Notes under the pieces: generated by a model | Databases searched by the model: none | Told to the model about the DNA's origin: nothing | What the model saw: only the letters and a program-made list of their open reading frames with translations | Assembly: GCA_014904845.1 (NCBI GenBank) | Contig: MU119294.1 | Span: forward strand, 62,001-126,000 | DNA length: 64,000 nucleotides | Direction: 5' to 3' | From: Acephala macrosclerotiorum | Lineage: Eukaryota > Ascomycota > Leotiomycetes > Helotiales > Mollisiaceae | Program-made: the position numbers and the translations under genes | Shown here: positions 36,221 to 46,388 of the stretch, in pieces | Numbering within the stretch: position 1 is the stretch's first letter | Layout of the letters: each line of letters begins with the position of its first letter

Positions 36221-36354
36221 TATATCAGTATATGTTTCAAATAAATCTAGCGCTAGGATTCGAACTTACTATGAACTCCCAAATTCGAATTCTGGCGCCA
36301 TTGGATTTAAAGAGCGGTAAGGCTGAGAGGTTACCACAGTAGTTATTTCCTATG

Positions 36355-37272
36355 TCAACATGAGCTACTAGAGATAGCACAAGACAAGCTTATGTTTGGA
36401 CTTACAGCAGAGTGATAAAATAGTCCATCTCCCACCGTATTCTTTTTGTCGTTGTCCTTCTGTCCATTCTCGAGTTCAAAATTTGACTCTGATGTGCTTT
36501 CGAGAAGATGGTTGTGATCGATACGAGTTGATAGCAAGATTAATGGGGATGTAAAGTCTAGCCCAGGCAACAAAGCTTTCGCCATCTTCCATTGCAGAGC
36601 CTTGTGCAATGTCCCAATGTCCTCGTATTGCTGAGGCATCATGCTAAATCTTGCCATTAGAAAATTGTAACTAGCTTCCGAGAGACGGACACCCCAAGCA
36701 GTAGAGTCAAATTTGCTGAACCAAAAGTTCCATAAATAAAACCAGGGGATTCAGAACACATGCTGAGCTTCGCCTGCCTTGACAAACGAGGGACCCATTA
36801 GCTGACCATTTTCAAGCGTTAAGTATGGGTCAGGAACAGGCGGAGCACCGGGTTGCTGGATCAGAACTGACTCGCGGAACTTGGTCAGATTCTGGAATGT
36901 TGAATGATTTTGCGGGCTTGTCTTCTGAAAGGTGGTAACCTGAAAGATATCAACTATTTGATTAATCTTGAATGAAAAGGGATAAAATACCTCGGCGCAG
37001 TCACACATCAGATCTCCAGGGACTTGAGATCCTTCCCTCTGGACAATTCGGAGGATAACGAAAGGCCGATTCCACGCTTGCAATGGTAGAACCCTTCCAT
37101 TACAATGATGGTCTCGTACGCAGAATATATCAACATTCCATTGCTCTTTTCTAGGTAAGAACGGAATGCTGCCCACACAGAGCTCTTCCAGCTTCACTAC
37201 CTTCGGGTTCATCCAGGTGTTGGCAGGATTTGGTATCAGACCTGACGACTGATTATGCGCAAAGGCCTGCAT
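36355..37272 (-). pseudogene. PemK/MazF-like fungal family, paralogue A, with in-frame stop
   Basis: First member of a four-gene tandem array. Exon 1 36991-37272 (first ATG), a 51-nt in-frame intron 36940-36990 (GTATTT...TTTCAG), then exon 2. It shows the shared head: ELCVGSIPFLP, a CxxxxxCNG knuckle (FCVRDHHCNGR), a strand NRPFVILRI, then VTTF after the intron, and LENGQLMGPSFVKAG. A TGA at 36751-36753 interrupts the frame exactly where B-D have their conserved xVPxSML strand. Family-like sequence continues in the same frame beyond it (VRLSEASYNFLMARF, equivalent to RLMEQSYNLLM in D) to a stop at 36355. There is no C-terminal membrane segment, unlike B-D. Likely inactive. It keeps Arg-Pro in the strand where B-D have His-Pro. 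Fold assignment is by motif order only. Confidence 0.6.
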
Positions 37273-37386
37273 TCTGGCGTTAGATTGGCGGTAGAAAGCC
37301 GACAAGAGGAGATTAGTAGATGTCGTTAAACCGGGCGGGTGTGTAGTCACGGTTGGAAAGAGTGTGGTTCGCAAAGAATTGAGCAA

Positions 37387-38528
37387 CGTATTAGGAGGTG
37401 TCAGTGGAGGGTGGAGGGCGCGTTCGAATTAGCGAGTAATGAGGAAGAATACGATGGGCAAGAGAACACCAGTCGCCCCAAACTTTGTACTAAGAGGTGC
37501 AATTGGTGTAACTAGCGTGTATAGGGAGAGTCGGCGTCGACTAGAGAATAGCCTTTTGCGCTTAGAGAATAATATGTAGCTAAAACTCGATCAAAGATCG
37601 AGGGGAGGAAGGCAAAGGCAATTGGAGAAGCGAGGGTTTCCTTGGGCTGGATTTCGGCTATCAGATTTGCTTGAAAATCCGTCAAGAAGAAAGCGCAGTC
37701 TCTAAGAGGTGACTTTTTAATATCGACATTACTTGCTAATTAAAATCGATTGATAAATGTGTTTCTGTCGATTCATTACAGGATGGGAGACAAATTTTCG
37801 TCAAGAAGTCTACATAGGACCGGGTTTCCAAAGTTGCTTAAACCTAGTAGAATTCTACTTCTCTACGTCTGTACATGTTTATTTTTGTATCTAACCTCCG
37901 GCGGACAAGGCCGAGTGTGTGTCTTGAAGACATAAATGTCGCATGAGACCAGAGCCTGCTTCAGCTGTTCACATTGCTATAGCTTCTCAGCTTACACAAG
38001 AATTCTTTGTGAGAAAATGGCGTGTGTTGCTCCTGAAGACCGCCGTTGCGCCGCTGCTCTGTTCCTAAATCGACATCTCATCATCCAAGTCCGTCTTTGA
38101 ATGTTATGTGGGGAGAGAAGGGGAGCAACTTCAATCATTCAGGCTCTGCAACCAGTTTTACATTTAAGGTAACGTATGATATCATAATGGATATTGGTAA
38201 TTATTCTAGAAACTAATCAATGTATGAAGTTTAAGCGTGGAATTATATGTAGTTTCGATGGGTGGGTACTTGATTTCCTTGATTTGGGAGAAGGGCAAAA
38301 GGAGAGATGCCTAGGCGATGTTTGAGTTGTGAGCACTTGAAGATTTACAATCCCGATCACTGATAATATCACCTAGGTCACGGATGAGAGAACGAACATT
38401 TGCGATTGCTCGTAGATAATGATTTGATTATGCATTATGTGACTTATGTCTCTAGTTAACAAACCCTCAATCTTGCTATTACACCAAACGCCCAAACTCC
38501 TCAAGTTTTGCCCATAAATAACGCGCAC
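37387..38528. other. Intergenic between paralogues A and B
   Basis: No supported gene. The frames present are under 65 codons and without domain character. The left part is the promoter side of A, the right part the 3' side of B. Confidence 0.5.
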
Positions 38529-39739
38529 TCATCTCACCCAGTTGAAATACATCCAGAGTGCGACCCCAATCAGCCACCAGGCTAAAACAATCAGAGAAGC
38601 CAAGAGCAAGAACGCACACCAGTCCTCAAATTGCTCCCTCGTACTAGTACGTCCCGGTGTTCGATATGTTACAGGAGGAGGAAGAAGGGGTGACCATTCA
38701 TCCGAATAGCTTGAACTTGTCGAGGATGCTGACGAGCGTCCCAATTGGTGCTGAGGAGATCTGGATGGCGATGGAAGAAGAGCTGGGAAGGAGATCAATG
38801 AGGGCTCGTGGCGGAGGTAGTGAGCAGATGGAGTTGATTCGGCTCGAGTACGTGGCTTGGTCATTGCTGCGGATCGGGTACCGGAGAAGGATTGGGTGTC
38901 TCTGCGGGATTGGGTCTCACTGTTGTTGATGCTTGGCTGTTGCTTGAATGTTTGAAGAACGGCGCTCCTGACCTCATCCTGCTCCACTGGATGAAAGAAG
39001 ACGTTTTGGAGGTTGGCCTCAGGTTGATACGGTTGGGGATCCAGATCAAAAGCTTGCATTAAGGTGTAGTAGCTGGTTTCTTGGAGGCGAACGGAGCGAA
39101 TGATTCCATTACGAGTAGTGGAGCGAGGATACCTGGAACGAGGTGATTCAGGGAGCGTGACGTATCTCTTCAACATCGAAGTAGGTACCTTGAAGGTGTG
39201 ATCAAGCTTGACGTAGGATTGCTTGTTCAGCTGACCATAGGTCAAACGCAGCATATCAATGCCGGAATGAAGAGTGTCATGCAAGATAGGGATTGATAGC
39301 TTTGTACAGGCTTCTTCATGGTTGTGGAGCAAACTTCCAAGAGGGCTGTTGCCATGCGACGTGATCTATTCTCAATTGTCAGAACTTGCGACATGTTGGA
39401 AGTCATGGAGCGGACACTAACCCGTGCTACCAAACAAAATTCCTCCTTTTGCTCGCTGCTTGAACCATTGACTTGATTTGTCGCAAGGACGATGATCGGG
39501 TGCGATGGTGAGCGGAAAGATAATGCCTTCCCATTACAATGGCGATGTCGAGTGCAAAGGATTGCGCAGCTCTTCTCCTTGGGGGTTTGAGATAAGATGG
39601 CAATTGATCCTATACGTAGATGATCGGGTCGGAATTGCGACAAGCCTGAAGACATCTCCATGATGGTTTCCAGAGGATTTGACCGAGCGGAATCCTTTTC
39701 AGGCGTTGCGGAAAGTGTCGAAGCCATTGTCGCAACCAT
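38529..39739 (-). CDS. PemK/MazF-like fungal family, paralogue B, single C-terminal membrane anchor
   Basis: Two exons, 39422-39739 and 38529-39365, with a 56-nt intron (GTTAGT...GAATAG) at the same place in the domain as in A, C and D; 384 residues from the first ATG. The head has HLRIGSIAILSQ, a Cys pair CTRHRHCNGK, strand HPIIVLATNQ, CLVARITSHGN across the intron, then LNKQSYVKLDHTFKVPTSML and the helix VRLQETSYYTLMQAF. A Ser/Pro/Thr-rich linker of about 150 residues follows. The last 30 residues form one hydrophobic span (FLLLASLIVLAWWLIGVALW) with a short YFNWVR tail, predicting a tail-anchored or single-pass protein with the domain in the cytosol. Intact. The PemK/MazF resemblance is my inference; catalysis is not claimed. 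Confidence 0.7.
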
Positions 39740-40631
39740 TGGCAAGTGCGCTTTGCGTGGAAGAAAAGGTTGAAGTTTGCTCAGGCGCGGGAAAAGTTTT
39801 CAAAGGGTATGCCAGCTCCAGTGCGGACGTCATAAATTTTCTCAGCCCATGTTGCTTGTGAAGTTGGCATTTACTTTGTTGAACGGTGAATTGACTCTTC
39901 AAGGAAATAAGCGAGATATAAAGCTGAGCCGTCCCCTTTTACCTGATCACTTCGCGCTGGCTACTCGCATGATGCATGCCTGGAAACAGTAATTTTGCGA
40001 AATCAGAAATACAGGAATGATATTCCACATTCCCCTGATATTTGCCTTGAGTTTATTGTCTTTCTCTCTTGATCGCAATAGCCACGTGCTCTAATTATCC
40101 TCGAACGCGCTGATGCCGGACTCGCGCTCCAAACAGCGCGTCCGCCGCTCCCACTGCGCAGAGCCAATGCGCACAGTATGTTCTTACTACAAATCGAGGG
40201 TATGAAATGATCATATCACCAGAAGAAATCGAGATGCGAGGTCGTGTCGCTCTGCACTTCGCGAGATCTTGCTCAGCCATATCAGAAGGTAACGAGTGAA
40301 CTGTTCCTCAAAGACTTGGCTGGTTTCAGATCATTGGAACAGATGACGATCACTCCAGTTGGATCTCCAAGGAATCGCCTTGACTGTAGCCTTTTCGTCG
40401 ACTCCATCCAGGGCTGAAATTGCTGAAAGTGTTTGAGCTGAGGTAGGATATTCAGAGGTCACAATGTCGGAATGGGCATCTGTATTCGTAAGTGTCCGAG
40501 CCAAGATGGGGGATTGAGACTTGAGAGGACCTGAATCATGTTTGGACGTCGAATTTTGACAATTTGCCAGCGCCGGAGCTACTCAAGACTTCGGACATCA
40601 GTAGGTAATTTGGCCTTATCAATTAATGATA
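39740..40631. other. Intergenic between paralogues B and C
   Basis: No supported gene. A 61-codon minus-strand frame at 40095-40280 has no domain. I saw no repeat shared with the C/D flanks. Confidence 0.5.
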
Positions 40632-41884
40632 TCAATTGTCTTTCGAGCGCAATTCGGGTTCCCTATGGCCCATAGCAGTTCTTAGGAGCCGAACAGGCAG
40701 CACAAAAAGCCAGGTGATGAAGCACAAGATGATTACAATCTTCGCCAAGGCCCACCAGCCATCCCATGGGAGCTTGGCGAGGCACACATTGACAAAATTC
40801 TCGAGAAGCCACCAGTGCAGTGGAGCGATGGCCAGATGCACGACAAGATCCTTCCCAAGAAGACACCAGGTGACTGGGCCTGCGACCAGATACAGCACAA
40901 GATTCCACCTTTCGAGCCACCAGATTGGCAGACCTGCTAGCAGGAACACTGCAAGAGTCTGCCGAAAGTTGAGACCAAACCCGAATGGATCTACATTTAG
41001 ATCGTAGTCTTCGGCCCAGTATGCGTACTCTCGATTTCGAGGAGAAGGCAGCAGAGGAAGTGAGTTGCATTCATTAACCCCCGAAGAACGACGTGGATGC
41101 GGTGACCGCTGAGGGGTTGTGCCAAAACGTAAGCCTGTACTGGTATTTTTTACCCTGCCACCAGTAGACGCCAGATCAGCAAGTCGCGAAACCCCTGACT
41201 TTACTACAATTGATGTGGGTGTATATGTCTGTGTGCCCAGGCCCAGCCTCTTTGTCAACAGAGTGCAGCTATGCTCGCATAATCGTTTCGCGTACGCTTG
41301 GTGGATTCGAAAATTATACTGACGGAGCATCGAGACTGGGACCCCATAGGTATGTTGTGTTCGAACATAAGATTGCTTGTGCAAAGTGCCAATTTCGAGA
41401 CGTAGCATTGGGAAGGGAACATAGATGCTGGCCTCGACTGCTTTTGGATCTAGTTCGGAAATTGGAATCGACCACTGCATATATCGGAACTGAGGACGCT
41501 TGTCGATGTAAGTAGAGAGTGAGGTATCACCGAAAGTTGTGACCTATGGCATATCAGCGAAGATCTGAGAAGACCCGAGAAGATATTGAGCGTTCTTACA
41601 CATGCTATAGTACAAATGACATCCCCTCGAGTATAAGAGCCCTCTCTTTGCCGTATCTTCATGACGACTACAGGATGGTCGTACCCGCCATCCTCGAGCT
41701 CTCGACCACAGCAATTTTCCTTATTGCATGTAATGCTGCTATTATGTTCAAGTTTAGGCGGCAGCCAAACAGTGCACCCAATACACAGATCTTTGGGATC
41801 GACTCGAGGTCGTGAATTTTGCCCATTATTTGGGAGTACCAAAGGTCCGGAGGAAGCGCGGTGTGGCCGCGTTGACCGAGGCAT
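40632..41884 (-). CDS. PemK/MazF-like fungal family, paralogue C, multi-pass C-terminus
   Basis: Exons 41600-41884 and 40632-41543, intron of 56 nt (GTAAGA...CCATAG); 398 residues. The N-terminus is nearly the same as in D (MPRST..RASSGPLV). Head: DLCIGCTVWLP, Cys cluster CNKENCCGREL, strand HPVVVMKIRQ, GDVICTIACVTTF across the intron, HKQSYVRTQHTYGVP, SMLRQY, helix RLCEHSCTLLTKRLG. After a basic/Ser-rich linker the C-terminal 120 residues contain several hydrophobic, Trp-rich stretches (TLAVFLLAGLPIWWL, LVLYLVAGPVTWCLL, VVHLAIAPLHWWLL, ALAKIVIILCFITWLFVLPV), so it is likely a multi-pass membrane protein, very different from the single span of its closest paralogue D. Intact. The upstream flank duplicates that of D but is split by an insertion at 42056-42841. 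Confidence 0.7.
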
Positions 41885-42055
41885 TTCAGTGCATCGCGAA
41901 GCGCAAAAGAGGCAAGAGACTAGCTGCAGTAGGAGAAGGAAAACTTTGTTAAGGATGTAGCAGGCTGTGATTGTTTTATGAGGTTGTCAACTTTCGCCCA
42001 AGCCTCGTGCGTTTGCACTGCATGTGGGAAGATGCATCGTCAAGAACGCCCAACC

Positions 42056-42841
42056 GCAATCTAGCACGGAGATCGCGGCTATGATTACATGGCCTGGCGC
42101 CCTGAAATAGTGTTCTCAAAGCAACAATGTCCCCACAAAGCGTTGAAAAGGGCGCTGTAAGCGAACGCACACCTCACAGTTCCAGAGTACTAGTATCAAC
42201 CCCTACTAACCAAAAAGCTTTAGAGCAACCGCATAAAGGATAGTATCCAGGGTGAGGCGTAAACGGGGAGCGTTGATGGGCCGCTTAAGCTTGACAACCC
42301 TTAGAGAGAGAGACCCAAGACTCTAAAAAAGCTTTCAGGGTTAACAGCCTAGAAATATAACGTATGTAAGGGTATCTTCGCGGTGAAATAGCATATTTTC
42401 ATCGTACTGGGTGCCTAGAATACTCTGTAGTCGCATTACTTCATGCTACAATCTCCACACGGAGTATCCAATCCCTGGGGCCCAACACTCAAATCTGGAT
42501 ACTCTAGAGTTTTGTGGCCTGGGCGCTAGAAATAACCTCTATTGGGCTTGGTACGCTTGGCACCAAAACCAGCACGCAGATATATCCATCAATTGTGCAA
42601 TCTTTATTATGCAGAGCTACTTGAAGAGTACATACAAAGATAAAGCTTAATTATTATGATACACATACTCAAATCTTGAGAATTGTGGTTTATTAAGAGT
42701 CTGGTGGTTCTGATCGTAATTGCGATCGTGGGTTGGCTGCGGTTGCGGTTGTAGCTGCGGCAGAATGCTAAATCAGGAAGCGGTCAGCAACCCTGCAGAG
42801 CAGTGTGATTCTTGAAGAATCGCACTTTTGGTTTAAGATTG
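42056..42841. mobile_element. 786-bp insertion with 8-bp target duplication, possible non-autonomous hAT-type element
   Basis: The upstream flank of paralogue C matches that of D on both sides of this block, but in D the two halves are contiguous (around 45085-45110). The block is bounded by GCCCAACC at 42048-42055 and again at 42842-42849, an 8-bp duplication as made by hAT transposases. Its ends are GCAATCT and AGATTG, a short imperfect inverted repeat. It has no open frame above 80 codons and no transposase motif. Composition is ordinary, not RIP-like, so it may be younger than the pogo relic. Origin by transposition is inferred from the empty-site comparison inside this window. Confidence 0.5.
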
Positions 42842-42849
42842 GCCCAACC

Positions 42850-43841
42850 AACAGAAATTCAGGGATGACATGAGTGGCTGAAGGCTTTTCTCCAACACCC
42901 ACGCTACCTGTCGTGGCTTTTTCACTTCCGGTGCTCGCATTTCTGCGGAGCTGGTCTGGCGTTCGTCCAACGAGGACCACGCGAGGGCCGTCTAGTCATG
43001 GAGCAGGCAATTCTCATCATTCCCAGAGCCGGTTTACTTCGCCTTTTTCCTAGATTTGATCGTGTTTGCCTAAGATTTTTAATTGTGGCTAATTTGCACG
43101 TCTATTGTTTCAGTTGGCCTCTAATCCAGACCCTCGAATAGGCAGTCGAAAGCTTCGTCGTTCTCCAGTAGAAGACTGGCAGTGCGCCTTCGCCTCCGCC
43201 TTCGAGCACGAGGACTCATACCACCGAGAACAAATCAAGATGCAAGATTCTGATCCTGCTCGCTATCCTTCATGAGGTCCTACGCCGCCCTACCAGTGGT
43301 TATTGACTTGCTGTGAGCCTTGATATATCGTCAAACAGTCGGGCTGGATACCCCTTAGCTGGCCTTCACCCGCGAAGGTGCGCTGCAAATGTGGGAGATG
43401 GGCCAAGTCAATTCGAAGATGAGGTCGTTGAAAATGACCGTATGAATGTTGGACGGTGAGAAATGAAAATGTGCGAAGAGAGATGAGAAATTGTGGTCCA
43501 AAAATGTTCCGATGAAGACTGGAGGCACAGGGCGCCACAGTATCTGAGTTGATATTGGACATTGAGGCTTGAAATGTCTGGCTGCAAGGTTGGACATTTG
43601 AAATTAAAAGCCATGATTTTCGTTATTTATGCTAGTAACATAGATAGCTGCGACAGCTCCGGGTTGCTCCTCCAAGGTCTCTTAATGAGAAGCGTGCTCG
43701 CGCCCTAACGCCTCGAAGTCATCACCGCTGTGGAGGACGTGCGAAGACTTGAAGAGAACACGCTCCCGGCCCCTGAAGAGCCGATCGCTCTCGCCTTCCC
43801 TCCAGAATTCAAAACCCTACAGCCAAGAAGACCTTCCATTT
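42850..43841. repeat. Duplicated flank of paralogue C (second copy upstream of D)
   Basis: Sequence at about 42850-43260 is recognisably homologous to about 45107-45560. Shared blocks include TTCTCCAACACC, CCAGACCCTCGA.AGGCAG and CGCCTCCGC.TTCGAGCACG. In the D copy this flank carries, on the minus strand, the basic Arg/Lys tail that follows the helical protein at 45637; in the C copy the same tail is present only as a remnant around 43130-43240. The rest, to 43841, shows no gene. Confidence 0.55.
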
Positions 43842-44919
43842 TCAAGTCCGTGCGAGAACCGAACCATATAGCAGAGCGCCGACTCCAATACACCCAACAA
43901 CAAACACCACCCAACCCAGAGCAGACCCGGTGCCATCTTCGTGGCTGCCGTAAGGAGGTGTAACCCTCGGGGGCACAAGGTGCCGTGATGTGCGAGGACT
44001 GGCGGGGATCGTATTGTAGTATCTGGGATTAGTGTGTTGATGCGGCAGCGACGGCGGTGGTACGTAATCGGGTGTCGTGAAAGAGGGTAGCCGTGAAGAT
44101 GTACGAGGACTAGCAAGGATCGGATTAGTGTGTTGATGCTGCAGCGACGGCGGCGGTACATAATCAGGTGTCGTGAAAGAGGGCAGTCGTGAAGATGTAC
44201 GCCTTGTCCTGCCGCCAGAACCTGCCAACACAGCTAACCTTAACTCCCAGGCCATTGGTACCAACACAGTCTTCACGTACGGCTCCGCAGCCGCGCCCAA
44301 TTTGACCATCAACAAATTGTAGCTTTGTTCCATCAATCGTAGCTCGTATGCCGGACGCGTCCGGAAATGGTATCGGCAAAGCATCGAGGATGGCACTTCG
44401 TAGGTGTGCTGCAGGCATACATATGACTGCTTGTGCAAATTATCTTTTTCGAGATGTAGTTGCTCAATATTAAGCTCGGCGGTATCAGGGGAATCTGTAG
44501 CAGGGTCGTGGATTGGAATCGATAATAACATATGTCGCATTCGAGGACGTTTGATGATGTAGGTCGATAGCGAAGTACTGCTAAATGTCGTTACCTTCCA
44601 TAAATTAGCAATGACTTTGGCAAATGAAAAATAACCATACGCATGCGACAGTGCAGACCAGGTCTCCTCGAATATGTGAGCTTCTTTTTTGCCGGATACT
44701 CAAGACCACCACGGGATGCTCGTAGCCACCAGTCTCGAGCTCAGCATTACAACAGTTCTGCTTGTTGCATTTTATATCTTCATTTGACTCTGCTCTAGAT
44801 GGCAACCAAACAATGCAACCGACACACAGATCTTTGGCTTCAACTCGAGACCGGCCGTTGTTTCCACTGCTTGGTGGCACTAATGGGCCGGAAGAAGCGC
44901 AGTGCGTTGACCGAGGCAT
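43842..44919 (-). CDS. PemK/MazF-like fungal family, paralogue D, single C-terminal membrane anchor
   Basis: Exons 44641-44919 and 43842-44594, intron of 46 nt (GTATGG...GGAAG); 343 residues from ATG 44919. Head: DLCVGCIVWLP, CNKQNCCNAEL, strand HPVVVLSIRQ, GDLVCTVACVTTF across the intron, LLSIPIHD, LHKQSYVCLQHTYEVP, SMLCRY, helix ELRLMEQSYNLLMVKLG. The linker holds two copies of a 32-37 residue Ser/Pro/Tyr-rich repeat (beginning RTSSRLPSFTTPDYVPPP). The C-terminus is one span (GWVVFVVGCIGVGALLYGSV) with a short LART tail. Intact. The block order (strand with xVxLP, strand with HPVVVLS, strand ending xVTT, strand with SIPI, strand KxSYVxLxHxYxVPxSML) parallels PemK/MazF, including a Thr at the end of the third block. 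This is inference without an alignment. Confidence 0.72.
44000..44206. repeat. In-frame coding repeat inside paralogue D
   Basis: Two tandem units of about 96 and 111 bp encode the Pro/Ser/Tyr-rich linker repeat and share most bases, including GTCGTGAAAGAGGG and TTAGTGTGTTGATG. Unit lengths are multiples of three, so the frame is preserved. The repeat lengthens the linker between the head and the membrane span. Paralogue C lacks it. Confidence 0.7.
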
Positions 44920-45636
44920 TTCATTGCATCGTGAAATCTCGAAGAGAAGCTAAGTCGCAAATTTCTGTACAGAGGAGGAAAGAAAGCTAGGGAATACGGA
45001 GAGCAGTGTGGTTGTTTTATGAGGTTGTTATCTCTCACTCGACTCGACCGAGCCTCGTGCGTTTGCAATGCATGCGGAGAGCTGCATCGGGACAAAAATG
45101 CACAACCAACAGAAATTCAGGAATGGTACAGCATGGCTTATAAGACTGACAATTTTCTCCAACACCCCGCACTTCTTATTGTGGCTTCGCGGTTCCCGCC
45201 AGTGAGGTCGCATTTCTGGTGAAGCAGTGATGGTCCGATATTGGACCAATGAAAAGCGCGCCACTCTTCAGGAGGGTGTCTTCAAGTTTCAGTTGAAAGA
45301 CTGGTTGGTCATGGCGAATCTGAAGGTAACGAGTAAACATCTTCACCCAGGGAGCCGCTTGACTTCGCCTAACTTGAATTGTGTCTGCCTAGACCTTTTG
45401 ACCATGACCAAAACCAACACCAACATGCATGTATACATTTTTCAGCCGGCCATCGACCCAGACCCTCGAAGAGGCAGCTGGATACTTCGTCTTTCACCAG
45501 TGGAGGATTGGTAGTATGCCTTCCGCCTCCGCTTTCGAGCACGGGGGCTTGTACTCTCCACGGTGACGACCCCTCGATCCTGCCCTGAAAATTCGAAGAT
45601 ATCCAGCAGCTTCTCCAGCGCAGGAATGTTGGTCAC

Positions 45637-46263
45637 TCAGTCACATTCGTCTTTCAACTGCGACAGCTTGTCGCAGAGTCCCTCATCCTGGTATCTTGTT
45701 CGCTCCTCCTTCGTCATCCCTTCAGCAATTCTGCACATCGCGCTGGCAAACTCTAGCAGTGTCTTCCCATCTTCTACGATGTCTAACTGAAGATCCTCGT
45801 CCACGCAGAGCCGTATATTCCTGCAGATCTTCCGCAGAGCTTCGAGAGCGTTCCGCCTTGTCTCCCATAGAGTTTTTGGACCAGCAGATCCGATGATCGC
45901 GCAGCGATTCTCTTCCAGCACATCCAACACACGTCGTCGTAATTCGTACAATGTAGAATCGGAAGCTGCCTTCAGTGCAGGGTATGTGACGTTCAACATC
46001 TCCCAACACGACTCAGTATATGAATGGAAGCTCTTCGGAGGCTCTGAGTGGATTTTGTAGGAAGGGACGTTGTATTTCGAGTCTATGTAGGTCGCAATTT
46101 CGGTGTTCGAGGTGTAGGCATAGAGGGCAATCTCGCGGAGAGCGGTGATGTTGAGGTCGTAGATTATGTGGCGAGCTTGGGTATTTTGGTGAGCAGAGTC
46201 GTTAATGGAAAGGTCCGCCAAGGGTTCCAAGGCAGCAAAACTGCGTTTGGCAGATGTCGACAT
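45637..46263 (-). CDS. Hypothetical helical protein, possibly truncated by an in-frame stop
   Basis: A single exon of 208 codons from ATG 46263 to TGA at 45637-45639. No domain is recognised. Composition is that of an all-helical soluble protein (TLYELRRRVLDVLEENRCA, RRNALEALRKICRNIRL, TLLEFASAMCRIAEGM). The same frame continues after the stop for another 64 codons (45442-45636) with protein-like sequence VTNIPALEKLLDIFEFSG and a basic nuclear-localisation-like stretch RARKRRRKAYY before the next stop. Either the protein ends at 45637, or an ancestral gene ended further on and has been shortened by a nonsense change. The tail lies in the segment duplicated upstream of paralogue C. Confidence 0.6.
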   Translation of the reverse strand: MSTSAKRSFAALEPLADLSINDSAHQNTQARHIIYDLNITALREIALYAYTSNTEIATYIDSKYNVPSYKIHSEPPKSFHSYTESCWEMLNVTYPALKAASDSTLYELRRRVLDVLEENRCAIIGSAGPKTLWETRRNALEALRKICRNIRLCVDEDLQLDIVEDGKTLLEFASAMCRIAEGMTKEERTRYQDEGLCDKLSQLKDECD

Positions 46264-46388
46264 GGCAAGTTATGGCGGGGTGTACTGAAGAAATGTTGTG
46301 TTTGATTTCAAACTGAACATTTCCAGTGACGCCTGGAAATCTAGGCATGCATTGGGTTTTCGCGTAGCTACCCCGCCCCCTTTTACCC

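Noticed and set aside
36240..36345. tRNA-like B-box (TTCGAATCC on the minus strand) and TGGCGCC motif next to the solo LTR
   Set aside because: No acceptor or anticodon stem can be paired, and the TGGCGCC does not sit at the LTR edge, so neither a tRNA gene nor a primer-binding site is supported.
43842..44919. Calling paralogue D and its relatives functional toxins
   Set aside because: The fold match is by motif order only, the key Arg is missing in B-D and no antitoxin-like partner is visible; activity cannot be claimed.
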